From contig CAZCEC010000104.1 in NCBI GenBank assembly GCA_964497615.1, forward strand, positions 1 through 17,205: 17,205 bases of DNA, in the 5' to 3' direction. The notes under the pieces are model-generated. The model was not told the DNA's origin, ran no database searches, and saw only the letters and a program-made list of their open reading frames with translations. Both the position numbers and the translations under genes were made by a program. This DNA is from CAZCEC01 sp964497615. GTDB taxonomy: Bacteria; Chloroflexota; Anaerolineae; Anaerolineales; UBA6663. This document shows positions 1-6,771 of this stretch, piece by piece; position 1 is the stretch's first letter, and every line of letters begins with the position of its first letter.

Positions 1-1270
1 CCATCGCGCTCCTCAACTCCCGCTCATCCGCCAGATACACCGCCACATCCTCCCCCTCCACCCCAAACGCCACCTCCAGCGTGTGCGGCGGCTGCGCCAG
101 CACCACCCCCGTTAGCGGCCGCGCCCGCGCCAGGTCAAACGAGTGGATGAACCCCGACAGGTGCCCGAACCACCGCCGCACGTGCGCCCGCGACTCCGGC
201 GTCCCCGCCTCGCAGTAGTTGATGATCGAGAAGTCAATGTAGTCGTAGTGCCCGCCCGTCAACAGCACCGTCCACGCCCGCTTGCGATGGATCGTCCACG
301 CCTCGGCGTCCTTATACTGGCTGGCAACGTTGTCCTCATCCTGGTTCAGCGGCTTGCGTTCCCCATACGTCGCCAGCCCAAAGTCCCGCATCTCCCGCAG
401 CACCAACTGCTTCGACATGAACTCGCCCAACTGATACTGCTTCCCGCCGTAGGCTGTATGTGGCAGTGCGTGCACCGCCACCACGTCATACGGCAGTTCC
501 TGGAACGACTTGTCCGATCCCTGCACAAACCCCTCGTACGAGAACGCCTCCTGCCCGGAGATCAAGTGCTGGTTCGGCAGCCCCGCCTCCGTCTCGCGCA
601 CCACCTGGATGAGGGCGGTCAACCACTCATTCACCTCCGGCGTCGTTGGGTTGCCCTCCCCTGGCACGTCGCCCCCCGGCTCATTGCAGATCTCGTACAG
701 CACGTTATCGTACTTGTTCAATTCCGTCACAATCTTGCGCACATGCGCCGCCTGCCGCGCGAACAGCTTCGGGTGCTTCGTGCTTAGGTACTGCGGCCAC
801 TCGATCTCTTCCACATCGTTGACGTTGTTCTTCGCGTTTAATGGGTTCAGCGCCCATATGTTCGGCGCATACGTCTGGCTCAACAGCACCACCTCCACGA
901 TGATGCCGTGCTCCCCTGCCAGCCCCACAAACCGGTGCAGACGGTCGAAGAACTCCGGGTTCGGCTTGTCCAAATCGAACTTCAACTCCTCATCCAGCGC
1001 CCGCCCCGGCCCCGTCCGCTCGAATGGCGCCACGTAGTCCGGCGACTCCGGTTTGCACGTCGAGTACGGGTTCACCGGCGTCTGCAACTCGCGGAACAGC
1101 ATGAACAGCCGCGTCAGCGTCATGCCCTTGTTCGCCGCGTCCGCCAGATACTTTTCGAACTGAAAGGGGCGGTTCATCACCGCCCCGTAGTGCTCGGTCG
1201 CCGTCAGCAGCACCAACGGCTTCCCCCGGAACTCAAACAGCTTACGATTCTCCGGATGAATGCGTAGCAT
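1..1270 (-). CDS. Clan GH-A glycoside hydrolase (cellulase-like), partial at window edge
   Basis: I translated this frame by hand. It is open for 423 codons from the ATG at 1270 to the window edge, so the C-terminus is missing. The start follows a GGGAG ribosome binding site. The protein starts MLRIHPENRKLFEFRGKPLV and has a TIM-barrel glycosidase look. The motif YEICNEP (residues 192-198) matches the acid/base strand of clan GH-A, with E197 the likely proton donor. A later NQDEDN (309-314) resembles the NEDD-type motif of related cellulase-like proteins, making E312 a candidate nucleophile. H269 and H271 lie in VHALPH. No signal peptide is visible, so it is probably cytoplasmic. It most likely hydrolyses a beta-linked sugar, but the substrate and GH family cannot be fixed by eye. 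It lies 59 bp downstream of a dioxygenase gene and may be co-transcribed with it. Codons end mostly in G. Confidence 0.8.
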   Translation of the reverse strand, partial: MLRIHPENRKLFEFRGKPLVLLTATEHYGAVMNRPFQFEKYLADAANKGMTLTRLFMLFRELQTPVNPYSTCKPESPDYVAPFERTGPGRALDEELKFDLDKPNPEFFDRLHRFVGLAGEHGIIVEVVLLSQTYAPNIWALNPLNAKNNVNDVEEIEWPQYLSTKHPKLFARQAAHVRKIVTELNKYDNVLYEICNEPGGDVPGEGNPTTPEVNEWLTALIQVVRETEAGLPNQHLISGQEAFSYEGFVQGSDKSFQELPYDVVAVHALPHTAYGGKQYQLGEFMSKQLVLREMRDFGLATYGERKPLNQDEDNVASQYKDAEAWTIHRKRAWTVLLTGGHYDYIDFSIINYCEAGTPESRAHVRRWFGHLSGFIHSFDLARARPLTGVVLAQPPHTLEVAFGVEGEDVAVYLADERELRSAM

Positions 1271-1295
1271 ATGTCTCCCGCACGTCCCTAAGGTT

Positions 1296-1328
1296 TTCTC
1301 TGCGCTCTCTGCGGACTCAGCGGTGACG
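1296..1328. repeat. Purine-rich post-stop intergenic repeat, copy A
   Basis: On the minus strand the motif CGCAGAGAGCGCAGAG lies just after the stop codon of the upstream dioxygenase gene, preceded by CACCGCTGAGTC. Nearly the same sequence occurs at 4533-4560, again just after a stop codon. The 9-nt rhythm (CGCAGAGAG then CGCAGAG) marks it as a repeated intergenic element rather than a chance stretch. Its function is unknown. Confidence 0.55.
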
Positions 1329-1329
1329 C

Positions 1330-2232
1330 TTACCCCGCCCTCGTCTCCAGCAGCGCCCAATCAAAATCCTGAAACGCCAATTCGTGCTGCCGCCAGTAAT
1401 ACTTCAACTCGTCCGTCGGCCATCCCGCGTACACCTCGTCCCACGTCATCATGTCGCAGTGCGTCTTCAGCGAATTCTCGTGCACCGGCTTGGATAGGCC
1501 CTGATACCGATAGTCCACCGACAGCCGCAGCCGGTCCGGGAACTGGTTGGGCACCGCTTTGTGCACCGTCAGGCTGTGGAACACCAGCGCATCCCCCGCC
1601 TCAAAGTCCCCATGCGCCCACGTCGGTTCCGCCTCCTCCATGATCACTTCGCGCCCGCCGGCCCCCGCCGCCGCCCGCAGCCCCAGCACCCCCATCTTGT
1701 GGCTCCCCGGCATGATCGCCAGCCCGCCCAGCGTCTCCGGGAAGTCGCCCGCTGGCAGCCAGCACGTATACACGTCCTGCGTGCCCTGGATGTGCACGTG
1801 GTCCTGGTGGGGCGGGGTGGGGGCGTTCGCCTTCGTGGGGAACATCATCCGCGCGATGTGCCGCGGGTGCACCAGCACGTTTTCCCCGCACACCGCCTCC
1901 ATCACCCGCAGAATATTGGGTTGGTGCGCCAGCCGGTGAAACGCCTCCAGCCGGTAGATGTCCTGGTAGGCCAGCCGCGTCACGCCCACCCCGCAGTCCG
2001 GCGTCATCTCGTGCGCCGCCGCCGCCACGATCCCGTCCATCAGCCGCTCCCCGCCCTCGATCCACCCATACTGCGCGCAGACCCCCAGGATCTGCCGCCG
2101 CACCTCCAGCACCGCTTCCCGCGGTACTAGCCCGCGGAAGAACAAGAACCCCTCCGTCTCCATGATGCTCCGCAGCGCCTCCGCGTCCCCTATCAGCGGC
2201 GTCGCATCCCGAAATGCAATCCCGTTATCCAT
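1330..2232 (-). CDS. PhyH-family Fe(II)/2-oxoglutarate dioxygenase, copy 1
   Basis: This 300-aa protein has the phytanoyl-CoA dioxygenase (PhyH) layout of a double-stranded beta-helix. The iron ligands are visible as H142-Q-D144 in PPHQDHVHIQG and the distal H224 in LTVHKAVPN. R236 in RLRLSVDYRY is the likely 2-oxoglutarate carboxylate ligand. Family members hydroxylate or oxidatively demethylate small organic substrates using O2 and 2-oxoglutarate; the substrate here is unknown. I chose the ATG at 2232 (MDNGIAF) because GGAGGAA sits 5 nt upstream. An in-frame ATG at 2271 would add 13 Gly/Arg-rich residues drawn from repeat DNA. A different PhyH protein is encoded upstream on the same strand, and a glycosidase lies downstream. 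No signal peptide is seen, so a cytoplasmic location is inferred. Confidence 0.9.
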   Translation of the reverse strand: MDNGIAFRDATPLIGDAEALRSIMETEGFLFFRGLVPREAVLEVRRQILGVCAQYGWIEGGERLMDGIVAAAAHEMTPDCGVGVTRLAYQDIYRLEAFHRLAHQPNILRVMEAVCGENVLVHPRHIARMMFPTKANAPTPPHQDHVHIQGTQDVYTCWLPAGDFPETLGGLAIMPGSHKMGVLGLRAAAGAGGREVIMEEAEPTWAHGDFEAGDALVFHSLTVHKAVPNQFPDRLRLSVDYRYQGLSKPVHENSLKTHCDMMTWDEVYAGWPTDELKYYWRQHELAFQDFDWALLETRAG

Positions 2233-2256
2233 GCCTCTTCCTCCGCTCCTGCCTCG

Positions 2257-2464
2257 CCTCGGCCCCGTCATTCCGAACCCGCCTCAGCCCGCCCACCCTC
2301 CTGGCGCGGGTGAGGAATCTCCTCGGCCCTGTCATTCCGAACCCGCCTCAGCCCGCCCGCCTTGCCGCCCCCCCTGCGCGGGTGAGGAATCTCCTCGGCC
2401 CCGTCATTCCGAACCCGCCTCAGCCCGCCCGTCCTGCCACCCTCCTGGCGCGGGTGAGGAATCT
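2257..2464. repeat. Three tandem copies of a 64-72 bp repeat with inverted ends
   Basis: Copies run 2257-2320 (64 bp), 2321-2392 (72 bp) and 2393-2464 (72 bp). Each begins CCTCGGCC(C/T)(C/T)GTCATTCCG and ends GCGCGGGTGAGGAATCT; the first lacks about 8 bp in the middle. Within a unit, ATTCCGAACCCGC (2334-2346 in copy 2) pairs with GCGGGTGAGGAAT (2378-2390) at 11 of 13 positions, so each unit can fold into a hairpin. It fills nearly all of the gap between the two PhyH genes. It resembles dispersed palindromic intergenic elements rather than CRISPR, since there are no unique spacers. Confidence 0.85.
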
Positions 2465-2503
2465 TTACCCAGTCGCCCTCGCCCCCGCCCGACCATCCGC
2501 TGC

Positions 2504-3310
2504 CTAATCCGCTGCCACCGCTGCCCAGTTCCCATACACATCCACCGTCGCCCCCTCCACCTTTGGCCGCAGCCCCCGCACCATCAGCCCCGGCCGCCCC
2601 ATCGCCTGCCCCCCCGTCTGCACGTTGCGCGGGTCGCGGAAACCCACCCGCACCAGCCGCCGCCACTCCTTCGTCCGGTTCACGTTCGACCCGTGGATCG
2701 TCCACAAGTGGAACAGCACCACGTCCCCCGCCTTCGCCGGCACCGACACCGCATCCGCCAGCCGGTACTTGTCCGTCGGCAAATGGGGTGTCACCTCCGG
2801 GCCCATGATGTGCTCCAGCGGCCCCAGCTTGTGGCTCCCGGCCAGGAACTTGATGCAGCCGTTCTCCTCGGTCCCATCGTCCAGGTGTACCAATGCGTCA
2901 ATGTAGCGCCCATCGCTGTGCGGGTAGAACGGCACGTCCTGGTGCATCGGGAACGGCGCGCCTGTGCTCGGCGCCTTGGCGTGCAGCGTGCTGTGGTGAA
3001 TCTCCACGCATTCGCTCCCCAGCAGCGTCCCCACCGCCTCTGCCAAGGCCGCCTTGGTCAGCCCCTGCGTCCACGCCGCCGAGTAGTGATGCAGCTCGTG
3101 GATCGCTACCAGCACAGCCTTCTGGTCCACTTCCTCTTCCATGTACTCCTTGCGCCACTCGCCCTTCCAGGCCGCGCCCCAGTCAGCGTGTGTGTTGATA
3201 ATGGCGTCGAGATCGTCGCTCATCCGCCTCAACTCATCCGGCGGGAACACCTGCTCCAGCCGCAAGTAACCGTTCTCGTTGAAGAATTCGACCTGCTCGT
3301 TCGTCAACAT
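2504..3310 (-). CDS. PhyH-family Fe(II)/2-oxoglutarate dioxygenase, copy 2
   Basis: This is a 268-aa protein starting MLTNEQVEFFNENGYLRLEQ, the usual N-terminal helix of PhyH proteins. Iron ligands are H123-Q-D125 in FPMHQDVPFYP and distal H206 in WTIHGSNVNRT. The arginine pair R217/R218 follows, in place for 2-oxoglutarate, with the typical ending GFRDP. The ATG at 3310 is preceded by AGAGGA about 9 nt away; the frame stays open 45 codons further upstream, but that stretch is intergenic and unlike the family. It is clearly divergent from the PhyH protein encoded downstream, so the pair is not a recent duplication and the two probably act on different substrates or steps. The substrate is unknown. 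A 155-bp gap separates it from the SH3-protein gene upstream. Confidence 0.9.
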   Translation of the reverse strand: MLTNEQVEFFNENGYLRLEQVFPPDELRRMSDDLDAIINTHADWGAAWKGEWRKEYMEEEVDQKAVLVAIHELHHYSAAWTQGLTKAALAEAVGTLLGSECVEIHHSTLHAKAPSTGAPFPMHQDVPFYPHSDGRYIDALVHLDDGTEENGCIKFLAGSHKLGPLEHIMGPEVTPHLPTDKYRLADAVSVPAKAGDVVLFHLWTIHGSNVNRTKEWRRLVRVGFRDPRNVQTGGQAMGRPGLMVRGLRPKVEGATVDVYGNWAAVAAD

Positions 3311-3414
3311 ATGGGTCCTCTTGGAAGTGTGGGTGTCATCGGCGAGTGCAGTTTCGCGTCCACCTGAAGTGCCGCCGCCCGCCGGCCATGTCAGGCCGAG
3401 GCGATCGACTGCCC

Positions 3415-3434
3415 CCGCCGCTTCTTGGCGGCGG
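3415..3434 (-). terminator. Hairpin after the SH3-protein gene
   Basis: CCGCCGC (3415-3421), a 6-nt loop and GCGGCGG (3428-3434) form a perfect 7-bp GC stem about 30 nt past the stop codon at 3466. There is no T-run on the minus strand, so it is terminator-like but unproven. Nothing else is recognisable in the 3311-3465 gap. Confidence 0.4.
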
Positions 3435-3465
3435 TTGTCGAGCAATCTTGGTCTTCACAGCCCGT

Positions 3466-4302
3466 CTACGGCTCCGGCGTGTCCGACGGCAGTTCGATCA
3501 CGATTGGCGTCGTCGTCGGTGTCTCGCTGGGGCCAGGCGTCTTGCTTGGCGGCAGCACCTCCGTGGCCGTCTGAGTTGGCGTCGCCGTCGGCGCGCTTTG
3601 TGTTGGGCTGTCCGAGTTGGTTGGCTGCTCGGCCGGCTGGGTTGGTCCTGGTGGCGGTTGGTTCGGCCCTGGGGTGTTGCTCGGCGCTGTCGCCGGCGCC
3701 GCTGTCGCCGTGGCCGCTGTCGCATTCGCCCCCGGCCGCTCGATCAGAATCTCCAGCAAAAACCCCGCCATCCAGCCCGACGTGCCGCTCCCCAGGCGCA
3801 CCTCCACCCACTCCACCCCCTCCACCATCACCTGCCCAAACAGCACCTGCACCACCGTCCCCGCCGGCAGCGACGCGATCACCTGGCTCCCATTCGGCGC
3901 GCTCCGCACCCGCGCCGTCGAGTCCCCCAGCCGGTCGGTCACCCTGGCAATCGCCCGCACCCCTGGCGGCAGCGTCAGTCGCGTGCTCGTCGGCGTGGGC
4001 GTCAGCGTCGGCGGGCGCGTCTCCGTCGGCGGCAGCGTCGCGCTGGCCGTGGCGGTTGGCCCCCGCGTCGGCGGCACGCGCGTCACCGTCGCCGTGGGTG
4101 TCTCACTGGGCGGCACGGGCGTTTCCGTCGGCGTCACGCTTGGCCCGATGGTCGCCGTCGCCGTCGGCGGCGCGGGCAGGAACCGGCTAAAGTCAAATGA
4201 CCGTGGACTGGTGATGTACACAATCGCCAGGCCGCCCCCCACCGCCAGGAAAACAATGAGCAGTAACAGTGTGTTGAGAGCCTGATTGGGATGCCGCTGC
4301 AT
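3466..4302 (-). CDS. Membrane-anchored SH3-domain protein with Pro/Thr-rich linkers
   Basis: This 278-aa protein has one hydrophobic segment at residues 9-30 (a signal anchor or uncleaved signal peptide). A Pro/Thr/Ser-rich linker follows (about 43-113). Then comes a compact bacterial SH3 (SH3b) domain at about 117-187, recognisable by RVRSAPNGSQVIASLPAGT and the ending GWMAGFLLEI. The rest, about 188-278, is a second Pro/Thr/Ser-rich tail without a domain. SH3b domains in exported bacterial proteins usually bind cell-wall peptides or glycans, so an extracytoplasmic role at the envelope is inferred. No enzyme domain is present. The start at 4302 has no good ribosome binding site but has a -10-like TACAAT six nt upstream. 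It sits between the formaldehyde dehydrogenase and PhyH genes with gaps on both sides, so it may be independent of both. Confidence 0.85.
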   Translation of the reverse strand: MQRHPNQALNTLLLLIVFLAVGGGLAIVYITSPRSFDFSRFLPAPPTATATIGPSVTPTETPVPPSETPTATVTRVPPTRGPTATASATLPPTETRPPTLTPTPTSTRLTLPPGVRAIARVTDRLGDSTARVRSAPNGSQVIASLPAGTVVQVLFGQVMVEGVEWVEVRLGSGTSGWMAGFLLEILIERPGANATAATATAAPATAPSNTPGPNQPPPGPTQPAEQPTNSDSPTQSAPTATPTQTATEVLPPSKTPGPSETPTTTPIVIELPSDTPEP

Positions 4303-4308
4303 CCCGCC

Positions 4309-4314
4309 ATTGTA
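4309..4314 (-). promoter_or_regulatory. -10-like box close to the SH3-protein start codon
   Basis: On the minus strand TACAAT lies 6 nt from the ATG at 4302, so transcription would begin at or next to the start codon. No convincing -35 box is found 16-18 bp upstream, so support is moderate. Confidence 0.35.
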
Positions 4315-4420
4315 CCCCCTGCCGCCTCAAATCAGCCTTCTCATTGCCAGTCCTGGGGCCCGCGCCTCCCATCAACGCCTGTAGCCAGGCCAGACCTTCG
4401 CCTGCCCAACAGATCCATTC

Positions 4421-4440
4421 AAGTCGGCGAAGGCCGACTT
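4421..4440. repeat. Perfect 8-bp stem-loop with tetraloop in intergenic DNA
   Basis: AAGTCGGC (4421-4428), loop GAAG and GCCGACTT (4433-4440) form a perfect hairpin. A second small hairpin (GCGGT, loop TTCA, ACCGC at 4457-4470) follows 16 nt later. Neither has a T-run. They look like parts of a dispersed intergenic repeat. The whole 4303-4570 stretch between genes holds no credible coding region. Confidence 0.6.
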
Positions 4441-4486
4441 CGGGCCTCTTGTTGGCGCGGTTTCAACCGCCCGCCCTCGATGCAGC

Positions 4487-4520
4487 CGCGCCTCCCCCCA
4501 CTCACCCGAGGGGAGGCGCG
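4487..4520 (-). terminator. 11-bp perfect hairpin downstream of formaldehyde dehydrogenase
   Basis: CGCGCCTCCCC (4487-4497) pairs with GGGGAGGCGCG (4510-4520) across a 12-nt loop, about 50 nt after the stop codon at 4571. There is no T-run, so it may be a processing or terminator structure or a palindromic repeat. Confidence 0.4.
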
Positions 4521-4532
4521 CCCTCTCCGAAA

Positions 4533-4560
4533 CTCTGCGCTCTCCGCGCTCTCCGCGGTG
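4533..4560. repeat. Purine-rich post-stop intergenic repeat, copy B
   Basis: On the minus strand CGCGGAGAG, CGCGGAGAG and CGCAGAG follow in tandem, preceded by CAC. The element starts about 10 nt after the formaldehyde dehydrogenase stop codon. It shares CGGAGAGCGCAGAG-type sequence and placement with the element at 1296-1328. Confidence 0.6.
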
Positions 4561-4570
4561 AGATTTCGTC

Positions 4571-5764
4571 CTAGTTCGCCGAGATCATCCCGTGCGGGTC
4601 CAGCACGTACTTCCGCGCCGCGCCCTTGTCAAAGTCCTTGTAGCCCTGGGGCGCCTCGTCCAGCCGGATCACCGTCGCATTCACCGCCTTGGCGATCTGC
4701 ACCTTGTCGTTGAGGATCGCGTTCATCAACTGGCGGTGGTAGCGCATCACCGGGCACTGCCCCGTGGTAAACGAGTGCGACTTCGCCCAGCCCAGCCCAA
4801 TCCGGATCCCCAACTGCCCGATCTTGGCGTTGTCGTCAATCCCGCCCGGGTCTCCCGTCACGTACAGCCCCGGAATGCCGATGCTGGCCCCCGCCCGCGC
4901 CACCGTCATCACGTCGTTCAGCACCGTGGCCGGCGCTTCGCTCGCGCCGTGCCCGTGCCCGCGCGCCTCGAACCCCACGCAGTCCACCGCCGCGTCCACC
5001 AGCGGCTCGCCCAGGATTTGCGCCAGTTGGTCCACCAGCGCACCCTTCGTCAGGTCCACCACCTCGCACCCAAAGCTCTTCGCCTGCGCCAGCCGCTCCG
5101 GGATCATGTCGCCCACGATCACCACTCCCGCCCCCAGCAAGTGCGCCGACGCCGCGCATGCCAGCCCCACCGGCCCCGCCCCCGCCACGTACACCGTCGA
5201 GCCTGTCGTCACCCCCGCCGTCACCGCCCCGTGATACCCCGTCGGGAAGATGTCCGACAGCATCGTCAAGTCGCGGATCTTCTCCATCGCCTGGTCCCGG
5301 TCCGGGAACTTCAGCAAATTGAAGTCCGCGTACGGCACCATCACATACTCCGCCTGCCCGCCCTTCCAGCCGCCCATGTCCACATACCCATACGCCGCCC
5401 CCGGCCGCGCCGGGTTCACGTTCAGGCAGATGCCCGTCTTGCCTTCCTTGCACATCCGGCACCGGCCGCAGGCAATGTTGAACGGCACCGAACACAGGTC
5501 GCCCTTCTTGATGAACTCCACATCCCGCCCCGCCTCAATCACCTCGCCCGTGATCTCGTGCCCCAGGGTCTGCCCCTTGGGCGCGGTCGTGCGCCCACGC
5601 ACCATGTGCTGGTCGCTCCCGCAGATATTCGTCGAGACGACCTTCAGGATCACCCCATGTTCGCATTTCCGGTTCTGCTCCGGCAGCGCCAGCTCCGGAT
5701 AGCCAATGTCCTGGACCTCGACCTTGCCCGGCTCCACATAGACCACACAGCGATTGCCAGTCAT
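4571..5764 (-). CDS. fdhA: Glutathione-independent formaldehyde dehydrogenase (zinc, NAD-dependent)
   Basis: This 397-aa protein matches the length and layout of Pseudomonas-type glutathione-independent formaldehyde dehydrogenase, a member of the zinc-containing medium-chain dehydrogenases. It oxidises formaldehyde to formate with NAD+ in the cytoplasm. Catalytic zinc ligands are C48 (NICGSDQH), H69 in TLGHEITGEV and probably D171 (MLSDIFPTGYHG). The structural zinc cysteines are C99, C102, C105 and C113. The nucleotide-binding GAGPVG is at 195-200, followed by acidic D219. The family-typical insert GGWKGGQAEYVMVPYADFNL is present. The ATG at 5764 has AAAGGA 6 nt upstream. It has its own promoter. 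Other medium-chain aldehyde or alcohol dehydrogenases are the alternative, but the match in detail is strong. Confidence 0.93.
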   Translation of the reverse strand: MTGNRCVVYVEPGKVEVQDIGYPELALPEQNRKCEHGVILKVVSTNICGSDQHMVRGRTTAPKGQTLGHEITGEVIEAGRDVEFIKKGDLCSVPFNIACGRCRMCKEGKTGICLNVNPARPGAAYGYVDMGGWKGGQAEYVMVPYADFNLLKFPDRDQAMEKIRDLTMLSDIFPTGYHGAVTAGVTTGSTVYVAGAGPVGLACAASAHLLGAGVVIVGDMIPERLAQAKSFGCEVVDLTKGALVDQLAQILGEPLVDAAVDCVGFEARGHGHGASEAPATVLNDVMTVARAGASIGIPGLYVTGDPGGIDDNAKIGQLGIRIGLGWAKSHSFTTGQCPVMRYHRQLMNAILNDKVQIAKAVNATVIRLDEAPQGYKDFDKGAARKYVLDPHGMISAN

Positions 5765-5845
5765 TTTGCGTCCTTTCTCAGTCAGGCGGATATGGGGTTG
5801 GACCTCAGCCCGCGCCCTCGCGGACGGGTGGGGCGATGGCGCCGA

Positions 5846-5873
5846 AGTATAGGCAGTTCTCCCCCCAAGTCAA
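5846..5873 (-). promoter_or_regulatory. Sigma70-type promoter of formaldehyde dehydrogenase
   Basis: On the minus strand TTGACT (5868-5873) and TATACT (5846-5851) are separated by 16 bp. Each differs from consensus at one position, which stands out in GC-rich DNA. Predicted transcription starts near 5839, leaving a leader of about 75 nt before the ATG at 5764. Confidence 0.7.
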
Positions 5874-5882
5874 TTGTGTTCA

Positions 5883-5895
5883 GTGCATTATGCAC
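5883..5895. promoter_or_regulatory. Palindromic operator candidate upstream of the fdhA promoter
   Basis: GTGCAT-T-ATGCAC is a perfect inverted repeat with 6-bp arms, flanked by an outer ATTGTG (5873-5878) and CACAAT (5893-5898) pair. It is centred about 50 bp upstream of the predicted transcription start, directly before the -35 box. That suits a dimeric regulator, most simply an activator. The regulator is unknown. Confidence 0.5.
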
Positions 5896-5921
5896 AATCT
5901 AGCTCAGCAACCACGGTCTGG

Positions 5922-6743
5922 TCATATCCGCCGAACCGTTCCTTTTGCCGCCCAAGCTTTTGCCCGCAGCGCGAGGCTGCCGTCGGCCCTCCTCGGCAGT
6001 CGGTCCCGCAAGGTGTCGCGTATGCGGTCCCGCGTCTCTGCCTCCAGCCCCGCCAGATACGTTGGCGCCGAACCCTGCCTTCCCAGGAACGGTGTCCAAT
6101 AGTCATCAAAATCGCGGAACACCGTCGCCACCTCAATGGCTCGCACCGCCACCACCTCCAGCCCCGCCTCCCGAAACAGCGCTTCCAGCGGCCCCGGCTG
6201 GCAAATTGGAAAACGCTCTGCCTGATCGAGCTGGCGGTCGTGCGGGCTCACCTGCACCGCCGCATCCCAAAAGTGCCGCACCATCTCCATCCCCCCGGCA
6301 TAGTCCCACACGTACGCGCCCACCGTGCCTCCGGGTCGCGTCACCCGCGCCATTTCGCGTACCATCCCCGGCGGATCCGCAACGAAATTCAGGACCAGTC
6401 CCGAGACAGTTGCCTCCACGGTGTCGTCCGGCCATGTGAGGGCCAGCGCGTCGCCTACCTCGATGCTAACCCTCGTGTCTTCTACCCGCCTTCGCGCCGC
6501 CTGCACAAATCCATCTGCCCGGTCGATTGCGGCCACGGCGGCCGGCTCCCAATCCCGCAGGATGCTCTCTGTCAGTGCGCCCGTCCCGCAGCCCACGTCG
6601 CCCCACCTTCGGCCCCGCCCGGCGTCCAGCCATTCCAGAAACTCCCGCGCCACGCGTCGGCTCCAGCGGCCAACATAGCGCTCATAGGCCTCCGCCGCGC
6701 CCCATGTTTCCTTCGCCCTTTCCATGCTGCCGGTCTCCGTCAT
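5922..6743 (-). CDS. Class I SAM-dependent methyltransferase
   Basis: This 273-aa protein has the Rossmann-type methyltransferase fold. Motif I is WGDVGCGTGALTE (residues 47-59), which binds S-adenosylmethionine. Acidic D74 in AAIDRADG fits ribose binding, GDALALTWPDDTVEATVSG (98-115) the adenine-binding region, and RPGGTVGAYVWDY (136-148) the post-motif strand. The layout resembles the UbiE/Methyltransf_11 group, but the substrate cannot be told. The start is uncertain: the ATG at 6743 directly abuts GAGG, and M7 at 6725 has GGAG about 9 nt upstream. It begins 28 bp after the FAD oxidoreductase stop and is probably co-transcribed with it. It may modify the product of that pathway, perhaps a lipid or quinone, which is inference only. 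Confidence 0.85.
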   Translation of the reverse strand: MTETGSMERAKETWGAAEAYERYVGRWSRRVAREFLEWLDAGRGRRWGDVGCGTGALTESILRDWEPAAVAAIDRADGFVQAARRRVEDTRVSIEVGDALALTWPDDTVEATVSGLVLNFVADPPGMVREMARVTRPGGTVGAYVWDYAGGMEMVRHFWDAAVQVSPHDRQLDQAERFPICQPGPLEALFREAGLEVVAVRAIEVATVFRDFDDYWTPFLGRQGSAPTYLAGLEAETRDRIRDTLRDRLPRRADGSLALRAKAWAAKGTVRRI

Positions 6744-6771
6744 CCTCGGTCTCGCCGTCAGTTTCCCCGCC

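Noticed and set aside
143..1267. Several + strand open frames opposite the glycosidase
   Set aside because: They are Arg/Pro/His-rich with no motif and mirror a minus-strand gene with a clear NEP catalytic motif and ribosome binding site.
2233..2271. Upstream ATG at 2271 as the start of dioxygenase copy 1
   Set aside because: It adds Gly/Arg-rich residues from repeat DNA, while the ATG at 2232 has GGAGGAA at ideal spacing.
2257..2464. CRISPR array or coding repeats
   Set aside because: Units are contiguous without unique spacers, and translated frames there are Pro/Arg-rich and run through intergenic repeats.
4591..5902. 436-codon + strand open frame
   Set aside because: It is the antisense shadow of the formaldehyde dehydrogenase, rich in Arg/His, and it runs across the fdhA promoter.
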